The notes under the pieces are model-generated. The model worked only from the letters and a program-made list of their open reading frames with translations, had not been told where the DNA came from and made no database searches. The position numbers and the translations under genes were made by a program. From Leucobacter allii (lineage in GTDB: Bacteria; Actinomycetota; Actinomycetes; Actinomycetales; Microbacteriaceae), in NCBI RefSeq assembly GCF_022919155.1, contig NZ_CP095045.1, positions 3,410,001-3,474,000 on the forward strand: a stretch of 64,000 bases of DNA. The letters run 5' to 3'. Below, in pieces: positions 32,596 to 40,254 of the stretch; position 1 is the stretch's first letter; every line of letters starts with the position of its first letter.

Positions 32596-32609
32596 GGAAC
32601 GATCGTTCC
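32596..32609. promoter_or_regulatory. TetR operator, site 2
   Basis: GGAACGATCGTTCC, a perfect 14-base palindrome next to an A/T-rich TATATATT box between the divergent TetR and reductase genes. The centre is 24 bases from that of site 1. Confidence 0.65.
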
Positions 32610-32637
32610 CGAAACAGATGATCTCAGAAGGGCCCCC

Positions 32638-33648
32638 ATGTCCGACGCGCTCAGCACCCAGATCCACCTCGCCGCCCGTCCGGACGGCTGGCCGACCCCC
32701 GACGACTTCCGCACGGTGCGCTGCGAGCTCGCCCCGCTCGCCGCGGGCGAGGTGCGGGTGAAGAACGAGTTCCTCTCCGTCGACCCGTACATGCGCGGTC
32801 GCATGAACGACGTCCGCAGCTACGTTCCGCCCTACGCGCTGGGCGAGACGATCCAGGGCGGCGCCATCGGACGGATCGTCGCGAGCGCTGCCGACGGCTT
32901 CGCCGTGGGCGATGCGGTGCTCCACCAGCACGGCTGGTCCGACCTCGTGCAGGCGGATGCGGCGACGTTCCGGGTCGTCCCGGAAACGCCCGGCGTGCCG
33001 CTCTCCCTCCGCCTGCACGTCCTCGGGATGACGGGGCTCACCGCCTACGTCGGGCTCACGGCCATCGCGCAGCTCAGGGAGGGCGACACCGTCTTCGTGT
33101 CGGGCGCCGCCGGCGCCGTCGGCACCGCCGTCGGCCAGATCGCACGGCTGCTCGGCGCCGGGCGCGTCATCGGCTCGGCGGGCAGCGCCGAGAAGGTGGC
33201 GCTGCTGACCGGGAAGTACGGCTTCGACGCCGCATTCAACTACCGGGACGGCGACGTCCGCGGCCAGCTCGCGCAGGCAGCTCCGAACGGCATCGACGTC
33301 TTCTTCGACAATGTCGGCGGGGACCACCTCGAGGCGGCGCTCGACGCGTTCGCCGACGGCGGGCGTGCGGCGCTGTGCGGGGCGATCTCCGGCTACAACA
33401 GCGAGACCGCGGTCCCGGGCCCCGACAATCTCGCGAACATCATCACTCGCGGGCTGAAGCTCGAGGGCTTCACGATCGGCAATCATCTCGGGCACGCCCC
33501 CGAGTTCCAGGCGCGGATGGCGCAGTGGCTCGCGGCGGGCGAGATCGCCTACGACGAGACGATCGTGGACGGGATCGAGCGCACGGTCGACGCCTTCCTC
33601 GACATGATGCGGGGCGCCAATACCGGCAAGATGCTCGTCCGCGTCTGA
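32638..33648 (+). CDS. NADP-dependent MDR oxidoreductase (zinc-independent)
   Basis: A 336-residue medium-chain dehydrogenase of the leukotriene-B4 12-hydroxydehydrogenase/curcumin-reductase group, which reduces alkenal or alkenone double bonds with NADPH. Typical are LSVDPYMRGRMND, the GMTGLTAYVGL stretch, the nucleotide motif SGAAGAVGTAVGQIA and the phosphate-contacting KYGFDAAFNYRDGD. No zinc ligands are present. ATG 32638 has an AGAAGGG ribosome site. The divergent TetR with two operators suggests induction by reactive electrophiles or a xenobiotic. A strong hairpin follows. Confidence 0.88.
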   Translation: MSDALSTQIHLAARPDGWPTPDDFRTVRCELAPLAAGEVRVKNEFLSVDPYMRGRMNDVRSYVPPYALGETIQGGAIGRIVASAADGFAVGDAVLHQHGWSDLVQADAATFRVVPETPGVPLSLRLHVLGMTGLTAYVGLTAIAQLREGDTVFVSGAAGAVGTAVGQIARLLGAGRVIGSAGSAEKVALLTGKYGFDAAFNYRDGDVRGQLAQAAPNGIDVFFDNVGGDHLEAALDAFADGGRAALCGAISGYNSETAVPGPDNLANIITRGLKLEGFTIGNHLGHAPEFQARMAQWLAAGEIAYDETIVDGIERTVDAFLDMMRGANTGKMLVRV

Positions 33649-33656
33649 GGCGGAGG

Positions 33657-33697
33657 CCGGGCGCGTCGCGGGCGGGACCCGCCCGCGACGCGCCCGG
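33657..33697 (+). terminator. Palindrome after the MDR reductase
   Basis: A 41-base perfect inverted repeat with minimal loop begins nine bases after the stop codon. It insulates the reductase from the promoter at 33703. Confidence 0.75.
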
Positions 33698-33702
33698 GGC
33701 GC

Positions 33703-33708
33703 TATACT
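33703..33708 (+). promoter_or_regulatory. -10 box TATACT of the ABC-F leader
   Basis: TATACT lies eight bases upstream of the leader ATG (33716), so transcription is expected to begin at or beside that ATG. No clear -35 box is visible because the preceding terminator occupies the space. Confidence 0.5.
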
Positions 33709-33715
33709 GATCGCC

Positions 33716-33742
33716 ATGGAGATCGAGGTCGACAGAATCTAG
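33716..33742 (+). CDS. Leader peptide MEIEVDRI upstream of ABC-F gene
   Basis: An 8-codon ORF, ATG to TAG, encodes MEIEVDRI. It sits directly after a TATACT -10 box and so would be translated from a leaderless transcript. The 173 bases between its stop and the ABC-F start hold short hairpins (CCGGC/GCCGG at 33767-33780, CCTCCG/CGGAGG at 33872-33886). The string CGACAGAATC spanning its last codons recurs at 33897-33906, just before the ABC-F start. Ribosome-mediated control is inferred from analogy with other ABC-F and erm genes. Confidence 0.45.
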   Translation: MEIEVDRI

Positions 33743-33915
33743 CCGCCGTCGCGCGGACCCGCTGAGCCGGCGCCTGCCGGAGCTCGCGGTTCCCGGTGCG
33801 GGAGGATGCACGCCATCGCCCGCCCCCGTCGCGGCACGACGAGTCACCCGTACGCTCCTCGGCGCCCGATCCCTCCGATGCGGAGGCGGCCCGAGGCGAC
33901 AGAATCGAGTTCTGC

Positions 33916-35610
33916 ATGTCTCCGCACCCCCATTCCCCCTCCGCCTCGGCGATCGCGCTGCGCGGGGTCTCCTTCGCCTGGCCCGACGGCACGCCCGCGC
34001 TCACCGAGGTCTCCGGCGTCTTCTCCCCCGGCCGCACCGGCCTCATCGGCAGCAACGGCGCGGGGAAGTCCACGCTGCTGCGCCTCATCGCGGGCGAGCT
34101 GCGCCCGAGCTCGGGCGCGATCGACACGGCCGGCGAGGTCGGCTACCTGCCGCAGAACATCGCCCTGCGCCCCGAGACGACGATCGCCGAGCTGCTCGGC
34201 ATCGACGGCACCCTCGCCGCGCTGCGCGCGATCGAGACCGGCGACGTCTCCGAGCGCCACTTCGACGCCGTCGGCGACGACTGGGACATCGAATCCCGCG
34301 CCGACGAGGCGCTCGACCGCATCGGCTTCTCCGCGTCGGACCTCGACCGGCCCGTCGCCGCGGTCTCCGGCGGGGAGTCGATGCTCATCGCGATCACCGG
34401 GCTCCGGATCCGCCGCACCCCGATCACCCTCCTCGACGAGCCGAGCAACAACCTCGACCGGGCCACGCGCGCCCGGCTCGCCGAGTTCGTCGACGAGTGG
34501 CCGGGCACGCTCGTGGTGGTGAGCCACGATCTCGAACTGCTCGAGCGCATGGAGCACACGGCGGAGCTGCACGCCGGCGCGCTCACGAGCTTCGGCGGCC
34601 CGTACAGCGCGTGGCGCGCCCACCGCGATGCGGAGCAGGAGGCGGCGCAGCAGGCCGCGCGCACGGCGCAGCAGTCGCTGAAGGGCGAGAAGCGGCAGCG
34701 CGTGGAGGCCGAGACGAAGCTCGCGCGCCGCGAGCGCACCGCGCGGAAGGTGCAGGCGAGCGGCAGCCTGCCGAAGATCCTCGCGGGCAAGCGCGCGAAC
34801 GCCGCCCAGGTCTCGGCGGGGGCCATGCGCACGAACCTGGACGACCGGGTGCGCGCGGCGCAGGAGGCCGTCGACGCCGCCGATGCGCGGGTGCGCGAGG
34901 AGGAGCGGATCTCGCTCGTGCTCCCGGACCCCGAGGTGCCGCGGGGCCGGCGCCTCGTCGAGTTCACGGCGCGCGCGCCCGAGCCGGGCGGGCCCGACGC
35001 CGGGGCGCCGATCGTCGTGCAGGGCCCCGAGCGGGTCGCGATCGTCGGCGCCAACGGCGCGGGCAAGTCGACGCTGCTCGCCCAACTCGTGACGGGCGCG
35101 CCGCCCGCGCCCGGCCGTCCGGCGGGGGCGCTGCGCACCGAGCGCGTGGGCTATCTGCCGCAGCGCCTCGTGCTCGACGAGGAGGCGAGTGCGCTCGACC
35201 AGGTGCGCGCGGCGGCGCCGGGCTCGACGCCCGGCGACATCCGCAACGGCCTGGCCAGGCTGCTGCTGCGCGGGGCGAGCGTCGACCGCCCCGCGCGCAC
35301 GCTCTCGGGGGGCGAGCGCTTCCGCGTCGCCCTCGCGCGGCTGCTCTTCGCCGCGCCGCCGCCGCAGCTGCTCGTCCTCGACGAGCCGACGAACAATCTC
35401 GACATCGCGAGCGTGGAGCAGCTCGCCCAGGCGCTCGACGCCTACCGGGGCGGGATCCTCGTCGTCAGCCACGACACCGGCTTCCTCGAGCGGATCGGGA
35501 TCGACACGGTGCTCGAGCTCGAGCCGGATCGGGGACCGCGAGGCGAGCGGGCGTCCGGCGACGGGGCGCCGGGCGCGCGGCTGGTGCGGCTCCCGTCGCT
35601 CCCCGCGTAG
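33916..35610 (+). CDS. ABC-F family ribosome-associated ATPase
   Basis: A 564-residue twin-ATPase protein without membrane domains, of the ABC-F class that acts on ribosomes. The first cassette has Walker A GSNGAGKST (about 45-53), signature VSGGES and Walker B TLLDEPSNNLD; the second has GANGAGKST, LSGGERF and LVLDEPTNNLD. The charged interdomain arm around residues 240-300 (EKRQRVEAETKLARRERTARK) would reach into the ribosome. ATG 33916 begins at the family start. The short-leader arrangement resembles antibiotic-resistance ABC-F genes, but the target drug cannot be told; a housekeeping translation role is possible. The 3' end overlaps the opposite-strand MFS gene by 169 bases. Confidence 0.88.
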   Translation: MSPHPHSPSASAIALRGVSFAWPDGTPALTEVSGVFSPGRTGLIGSNGAGKSTLLRLIAGELRPSSGAIDTAGEVGYLPQNIALRPETTIAELLGIDGTLAALRAIETGDVSERHFDAVGDDWDIESRADEALDRIGFSASDLDRPVAAVSGGESMLIAITGLRIRRTPITLLDEPSNNLDRATRARLAEFVDEWPGTLVVVSHDLELLERMEHTAELHAGALTSFGGPYSAWRAHRDAEQEAAQQAARTAQQSLKGEKRQRVEAETKLARRERTARKVQASGSLPKILAGKRANAAQVSAGAMRTNLDDRVRAAQEAVDAADARVREEERISLVLPDPEVPRGRRLVEFTARAPEPGGPDAGAPIVVQGPERVAIVGANGAGKSTLLAQLVTGAPPAPGRPAGALRTERVGYLPQRLVLDEEASALDQVRAAAPGSTPGDIRNGLARLLLRGASVDRPARTLSGGERFRVALARLLFAAPPPQLLVLDEPTNNLDIASVEQLAQALDAYRGGILVVSHDTGFLERIGIDTVLELEPDRGPRGERASGDGAPGARLVRLPSLPA

Positions 35611-37034
35611 TCGGAGTCCCCGCCGCCCGCCTCCGGGGCCGTCGCCCGGTCCCGCGCGGCGGGGATGCACGCGGCGATGATCGCTGCGACGAGCGAGACG
35701 CCCGCGCCGATGAGGAGCGCGACGTGGAAGCCCGCCTCCGAGGGCACCTGCGCCCCGCCGAGCGGCGCGGTCATCCGCGCGAGCACGGCGCCGATCACTG
35801 CGGCGCCGATCGTCGTGCCGAGCGAGCGCATGAGCGTGTTGAAGCCGTTCGCGGCGCCGGTCTCGGAGCGCGGCACGGCGCCCATGATGATCGCGGGCAT
35901 CGCGCCGTAGGCGAGGGCGACGCCGCCGTTGATGACGAGCCCCGTCAGCAGCACGCCCCAGGTGCTGCCGATCCCGAGCAGCCCGATCCCGTAGCCCGCG
36001 GCGAGGATGCCGACGCCCAGCACGAGCGTGAACTTCGGCCCCCGGGCGTCGCTGAGCCGGCCGCCCACGGGGGAGAGCAGCAGCATCATGAGGCCGGCCG
36101 GCGCCATCCAGAGGCCCGCGGCGAGGATCGACTGGCCCAGTCCGTACCCCGTGATGGCGGGCAGCTGCAGCACCTGCGGCATCACGAGCATGCTCGCGTA
36201 CATGCCGAAGCCGACGAAGATCGAGGCGAGGTTGGTGAGCAGCACGCGCGGCCGCGCGGTCGTGCGGAGGTCGACGAGCGGGTCGCGGGCGCGCAGCTCC
36301 CAGACGCCCCAGAGCGCGAAGGAGACGAGCGCGAGCGCCAGCAGACCGACGGTGAGGCCCGACCCCCAGCCCCATTCGGCTCCCTTCGAGATCGCGAGGA
36401 TCCCGGCGACGAGCCCGATTGCGAGGCCCGCCGCGCCCGGCGCATCGAATCGCTGTCCGCGCGCGCCCGCGGGGACGTCGGGGACGAGCGCCGCGATCGC
36501 GATCGCGGCGAGCACCGTGACGCCGGAGCCGATCCAGAACAGCACCCGCCAGTCCGCGTACTCGATGACGGCGGCCGACAGCGGCATGCCGATCGCGCCG
36601 CCGACCCCGAGGGTCGCGCTCACGGTCGCGATCGCGGAGGAGAGGCGCTCGCGCGGCACGACGTCCCGCAGCAGCGCGATCCCGAGCGGCACCATGCCCG
36701 ACCCGATGCCCTGCAGCGCTCGGCCCGCGATCATGAGCTGCACGTTCGGGGCGAGCGCGCAGACGATGCCGCCGGCGATGAGGGGCAGCGCGAGGATCAG
36801 GAGCATCCGTTTCTTGCCGAAGAGATCGCCGAGGCGGCCGGAGATCGGCACCGCGACGGCGGCCGCGAGCAGCGTCGCGGTCACGATCCAGGCGGTGTTC
36901 GCCGCGTCGGTGGCGAAGATCGCGGGGAGCTGCGCGATGAGGGGCGTGACCATGGTCTGCGTGATGGAGGAGGCGATCCCCGCGGAGGCGAGGACGGCGA
37001 CGACGAGCCCCGGGCGGCGGGCGGCGGCGGTCAC
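35442..37034 (-). CDS. MFS drug transporter (DHA2/EmrB-like)
   Basis: A 530-residue, about 14-segment proton-driven exporter. It has TQTMVTPLIAQLPAIF in helix 1, GRLGDLFGKKRMLL after helix 2, GRALQGIGSGMVPLG and the motif-C-like ATLGVGGAIGMPLSAAVI. The hydrophobic part ends near residue 470 (AIIAACIPAARDRA); the remaining ~60 residues (serine/arginine/proline-rich) are encoded antisense to the ABC-F gene and look like accidental extension. It is divergent from a MarR regulator with a long palindrome between them, so induction by a MarR ligand is likely. Substrate unknown. Confidence 0.88.
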   Translation of the reverse strand: MTAAARRPGLVVAVLASAGIASSITQTMVTPLIAQLPAIFATDAANTAWIVTATLLAAAVAVPISGRLGDLFGKKRMLLILALPLIAGGIVCALAPNVQLMIAGRALQGIGSGMVPLGIALLRDVVPRERLSSAIATVSATLGVGGAIGMPLSAAVIEYADWRVLFWIGSGVTVLAAIAIAALVPDVPAGARGQRFDAPGAAGLAIGLVAGILAISKGAEWGWGSGLTVGLLALALVSFALWGVWELRARDPLVDLRTTARPRVLLTNLASIFVGFGMYASMLVMPQVLQLPAITGYGLGQSILAAGLWMAPAGLMMLLLSPVGGRLSDARGPKFTLVLGVGILAAGYGIGLLGIGSTWGVLLTGLVINGGVALAYGAMPAIIMGAVPRSETGAANGFNTLMRSLGTTIGAAVIGAVLARMTAPLGGAQVPSEAGFHVALLIGAGVSLVAAIIAACIPAARDRATAPEAGGGDSDYAGSDGSRTSRAPGAPSPDARSPRGPRSGSSSSTVSIPIRSRKPVSWLTTRIPPR

Positions 37035-37073
37035 GGGGCGTCCGTGCGTCGGGCGGCGAGGGAGGGGGGAAAG

Positions 37074-37106
37074 TGTGTATGATGCATAATATGTGCATCA
37101 TACACA
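37074..37106. promoter_or_regulatory. MarR-type operator between MFS and MarR genes
   Basis: TGTGTATGATGCA and TGCATCATACACA form perfect 13-base arms around a 7-nt spacer. The A/T-rich site is 40 bases upstream of the MFS start and 65 upstream of the MarR start, in an otherwise G+C-rich region. Confidence 0.8.
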
Positions 37107-37170
37107 TTACTGACGATGGCGCGTGACGCATCCGTAGAATGAACGCCAGGCAGCCACGAAGGGGGAGCCG

Positions 37171-37608
37171 ATGGATCGCCCGATCGCCGACATCGAGTAC
37201 GAGCAGATGCTGCTCAGCCGGTACACGATCGCCCAGCACCGCGGCGATGACGGGCTCGACCGCAGCGTCTACCTCCTGCTCAGCCGCATCGACGCCGACG
37301 GCCCGCTCTCGATCGGCGAACTCAGCGAGCTCTTCCGCCTCGACGCGTCGACCCTGCAGCGGCAGACGGGCGCCGCGATGCGCGCCGACCTCCTCGAGCG
37401 CATCCCTGACCCCGCGGGCGGGGTCGCGAGGAAGTTCGCCCTGACCGCCCACGGCCGCGAGCGGCTGCGGGCCTCCCGCGCGCGCTCGCTCGCCGCGCTC
37501 GAGCGCATCCTCGCGGACTGGCCCGACGCCGATGTCGCGCGCTTCGGCGAGCTGCTGCGGGCCTTCAATCACTCCATCGAGCGCTACCGCGAGGGCCGCG
37601 CCGGCTGA
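37171..37608 (+). CDS. MarR-family transcriptional regulator
   Basis: A 145-residue winged-helix protein. The core SVYLLLSRIDADGPLSIGELSELFRLDASTLQRQTGAAMRADLLERIPDPAGGVARKFALTAHGRERL (about residues 30-97) has the HTH and the wing with the usual basic residues, between dimerising helices. It starts after a GGGGGAG site and is divergent from the DHA2 pump at 35442. Repression of both genes through the palindrome at 37074-37106 is the simplest reading. Confidence 0.88.
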   Translation: MDRPIADIEYEQMLLSRYTIAQHRGDDGLDRSVYLLLSRIDADGPLSIGELSELFRLDASTLQRQTGAAMRADLLERIPDPAGGVARKFALTAHGRERLRASRARSLAALERILADWPDADVARFGELLRAFNHSIERYREGRAG

Positions 37609-37731
37609 ACGGGACCCGCGGGCCGCCGACGCCCCGTGATTTCCCCCGGGCGGGGTGGTAGCTTTCAACTGGCGCGTCGCGTATCCACCGCCGACAGCGC
37701 CGTGAACCCCTATCTGAAGGAAACGATATGC

Positions 37732-39108
37732 ATGTCTAAGTACCGGGTACAGAATCCTGCCACCGGCGAGATCCTCGAGACCTTCGAGGCCGCCACCGAT
37801 GCGCAGATCGAGGCGGCGCTCGACGCCGCCGACACCGTGTACAAGGAGTGGCGCGAGCGCAGCGTGCAGGAGCGCGCCGCGGTCGTGAAGCGCGTCGCCG
37901 AGCTCTTCGCCGAGCGCCGCGAGGAGCTCGCGCGGCTCATCGCGCTCGAGATGGGCAAGTCGATCGCCGAGAGCCTCGACGAGGTCGACTTCGCGACGCA
38001 GATCATCGACTACTACGCCGTGCACGGCCCGAGCTTCATCACGGACTCCGAGATCCCGTCGACGATCCCGGGCAAGGCGATCGTCGAGCATCTGCCGATC
38101 GGCACGCTGCTGGGCGTCATGCCGTGGAACTTCCCCTACTACCAGGTGGCGCGCTTCGCGGCGCCGAACCTCGTGCTCGGCAACACCATCCTGCTCAAGC
38201 ACGCCGACATCTGCGCGCGCTCCGCGCTCACCATCCAGGAGATCATGGAGGAGGCCGGCGTCCCGGTCGGCGGGTACCAGAACGTCTTCGCCTCGCACGG
38301 GCAGATCGCGACCATGATCGCGGACCCCCGGGTGCAGGGCGTCTCGCTCACCGGCTCCGAGCGCGCCGGGGCGATCATCGGCGCGCAGGCCGGCGAGCAC
38401 CTCAAGAAGTGCGTGCTCGAGCTGGGCGGCATCGACCCCATGGTCGTGCTCGACGCCGCCGACGTCGCGGCCGTCGCGAAGGAGGCATGGGACTTCCGCG
38501 TCTACAACGCGGGGCAGGTGTGCAACTCGAACAAGCGCCTCATCGTGATGGACGACATCTACGACGAGTTCGTCGCGGAGCTCGTGCGGCTCGCCGAGGG
38601 GCTGCGCCCCGGCGACCAGCTGAATCTCGGCGAGGGCGAGTACGTGCCGCTGTCGAGCCGCGCGGCGGCCGAGACCGTCGATGCGCAGGTGCGCGGCGCC
38701 GTCGCGGAGGGCGCGCGCGTGCTCGCCGGCGGCGTGCTCGCCGAGGGCCCGTCGGCGCACTACGCGCCGACCGTGCTCGTGGACGTCCCCCGGGACTCGG
38801 CCAGCTACGCCGAGGAGATCTTCGGCCCGGTCGCGACCGTGTACCGGGTGTCGAGCGACGCCGAGGCGCTCGAGCTCGCGAACGACTGCGCGCTCGGCCT
38901 CGGCGGCTCGGTGTTCTCCGCGGACGAGGCCCGTGCGGCGCGCGTCGCCTCCCGGCTGGAGGTCGGGATGGCGCACGTGAACATCATCGCGGCCGAGTCG
39001 GCCGAGATCCCCTTCGGCGGCGTGAAGCGCTCGGGCTTCGGGCGCGAGATGGGGCCGATCGGGATCGGCGAGTTCGCCAACAAGCGCCTCTACTTCGTCG
39101 CGAAGTAG
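37732..39108 (+). CDS. gabD: NAD(P)-dependent succinate-semialdehyde dehydrogenase
   Basis: A 458-residue aldehyde dehydrogenase. Motifs are MPWNFPYYQVARF (coenzyme site), LTGSERAGAIIG, the general base in VLELGGIDPMVVL and the nucleophilic cysteine in YNAGQVCNSNKRLIV. It ends with the IPFGGVKRSGFGREMGPIGIGEF motif of SSADH. It is shorter than E. coli GabD (482) but matches the actinobacterial class. ATG 37732 has a GAAGGA ribosome site. It would feed succinate semialdehyde, from GABA or amide/amine breakdown, into the TCA cycle. Chemistry is sure; the exact semialdehyde less so. Confidence 0.85.
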   Translation: MSKYRVQNPATGEILETFEAATDAQIEAALDAADTVYKEWRERSVQERAAVVKRVAELFAERREELARLIALEMGKSIAESLDEVDFATQIIDYYAVHGPSFITDSEIPSTIPGKAIVEHLPIGTLLGVMPWNFPYYQVARFAAPNLVLGNTILLKHADICARSALTIQEIMEEAGVPVGGYQNVFASHGQIATMIADPRVQGVSLTGSERAGAIIGAQAGEHLKKCVLELGGIDPMVVLDAADVAAVAKEAWDFRVYNAGQVCNSNKRLIVMDDIYDEFVAELVRLAEGLRPGDQLNLGEGEYVPLSSRAAAETVDAQVRGAVAEGARVLAGGVLAEGPSAHYAPTVLVDVPRDSASYAEEIFGPVATVYRVSSDAEALELANDCALGLGGSVFSADEARAARVASRLEVGMAHVNIIAAESAEIPFGGVKRSGFGREMGPIGIGEFANKRLYFVAK

Positions 39109-39115
39109 TCCGGTC

Positions 39116-39156
39116 GGCGGCGGGTCGCGGGGCGTCGAGCGCCGCGACCCGCCGCC
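39116..39156 (+). terminator. Hairpin after the SSADH gene
   Basis: Fifteen-base perfect arms, GGCGGCGGGTCGCGG and its complement, enclose an 11-nt loop eight bases after the stop. A TAGGCT -10 box for the Lrp gene follows at 39171-39176. Confidence 0.7.
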
Positions 39157-39207
39157 GTGCGCCCGCCGTTAGGCTGAGGGGGCCCGACGCCCGAGGAGGA
39201 TGCCGAC

Positions 39208-40158
39208 GTGACCGAAGTGCTGAGCGCCCTGGACCGGCGCATCGTCGGCGCGCTGCAGCTGGACGGCCGCGCGCCGTGGAGCGTGGTGGCGAAGGCGCTC
39301 GACGAGCCGCTGCGCACCGTGGCCCGTCGCGGCCGGGACCTCGTCGATTCGGGCGCCGCGCGCGTCGTCGCCCTGCCGAACCTCGGCCCCACCTGCGTCA
39401 TCGAGATCACCTGTCTGCCCGCCCGCATCGACTCGCTGGCGCGCGAGCTCGCGCAGCATCCCGGGGTCGTGTTCGCGCTCGTGCTGGCGAATCCGTCGCG
39501 GCTGCTCGTCGAGGTCCACGAGCAGAGCTTCGACCTCGCGACCATGACGCTCGAGGTGATCCCGGGCTTCGCGGGCGTCGCCGAGGTCTCCGCGGCTCCC
39601 GTGCTCCGGTACTGGAAGACGAACGCCGACTGGCGGCCGGGGCTGCTCACGGCGGCGGAGGCCGGCCGACTCGAGGCCGCTGCGCGCCCCGAGGAGTCGA
39701 CTGCCGCGCCGGAGCCGCTCGACGGCGCCGACCGGGCGATCGTCGACGCGCTCGTGACGGACGGCCGCACGGCGGTGGCCGAGCTCGCGGCCGCGGCGGG
39801 GGTCACGGAGCCCACCGCGCGCCGGCGCCTCGCGGATCTCCGCGAGCGCGGCGCCTTCGCGATCAGGACCCTCGTGGACCCCGCGGCCCTCGGCTACGGG
39901 GTCGAGGCCTGGCTCCGGATCGACTGCTCGCCGCAGCACGCCGATCGCGTCGGCGAGGCGCTCGCGGCGCAGCCGGAGAGCCGCTACGTCGCGCAGGTGC
40001 TCGGCGAGTACGCCCTCGTGGCCCAGCTCAGCGCCCGCGATCTGCCGCACGTTCGGGAGCTGCTCTCGCGCGGCTGGATCCGCGAGGTTCGCGGCCTCCG
40101 GTCCTCCCTCGTGACCCGGGCGCACAAGCGCAGCGGCTACCTGACGCGCGCCATCTAG
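39208..40158 (+). CDS. Two-module Lrp/AsnC-family regulator
   Basis: A 316-residue protein about twice the usual Lrp length. Two AsnC helix-turn-helix units are visible: LDRRIVGALQLDGRAPWSVVAKALDEPLRTVARRGRDLV (about 6-44) and LDGADRAIVDALVTDGRTAVAELAAAAGVTEPTARRRLADL (about 171-211). Each is followed by a RAM-like ligand region. Starts with GTG behind GAGGAGGA. It lies between SSADH and the amidase/symporter operon and is the probable local regulator; the A/T-rich promoter at 40158-40254 is a likely target. Confidence 0.85.
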   Translation: MTEVLSALDRRIVGALQLDGRAPWSVVAKALDEPLRTVARRGRDLVDSGAARVVALPNLGPTCVIEITCLPARIDSLARELAQHPGVVFALVLANPSRLLVEVHEQSFDLATMTLEVIPGFAGVAEVSAAPVLRYWKTNADWRPGLLTAAEAGRLEAAARPEESTAAPEPLDGADRAIVDALVTDGRTAVAELAAAAGVTEPTARRRLADLRERGAFAIRTLVDPAALGYGVEAWLRIDCSPQHADRVGEALAAQPESRYVAQVLGEYALVAQLSARDLPHVRELLSRGWIREVRGLRSSLVTRAHKRSGYLTRAI

Positions 40159-40254
40159 CCATTAACGCAAGCTTTGTCCATCAAGTTGGCATAAACCGAA
40201 AACCATGATTGACTAACCGGCTGTACCGGTAAGTCGACGATGGTGGGGTGCCCG
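40159..40254 (+). promoter_or_regulatory. A/T-rich promoter region of the amidase operon
   Basis: This short gap is much richer in A/T than its surroundings (AACGCAAGCTTTGTCC, GGCATAAACCGAAAACC, CATGATTGACTAACC). It is suitable for Lrp-type wrapping and holds TTGACT at 40208-40213 as a possible -35 box. Specific operators cannot be fixed. Confidence 0.4.

Noticed and set aside
33844..38976. A 1710-codon open frame on the minus strand (and other very long frames, e.g. 5600-9229 minus and 2130-4775 plus)
   Set aside because: They are high-G+C shadow frames across several well-supported genes, with Arg/Ala-rich low-complexity translation and no family motifs.
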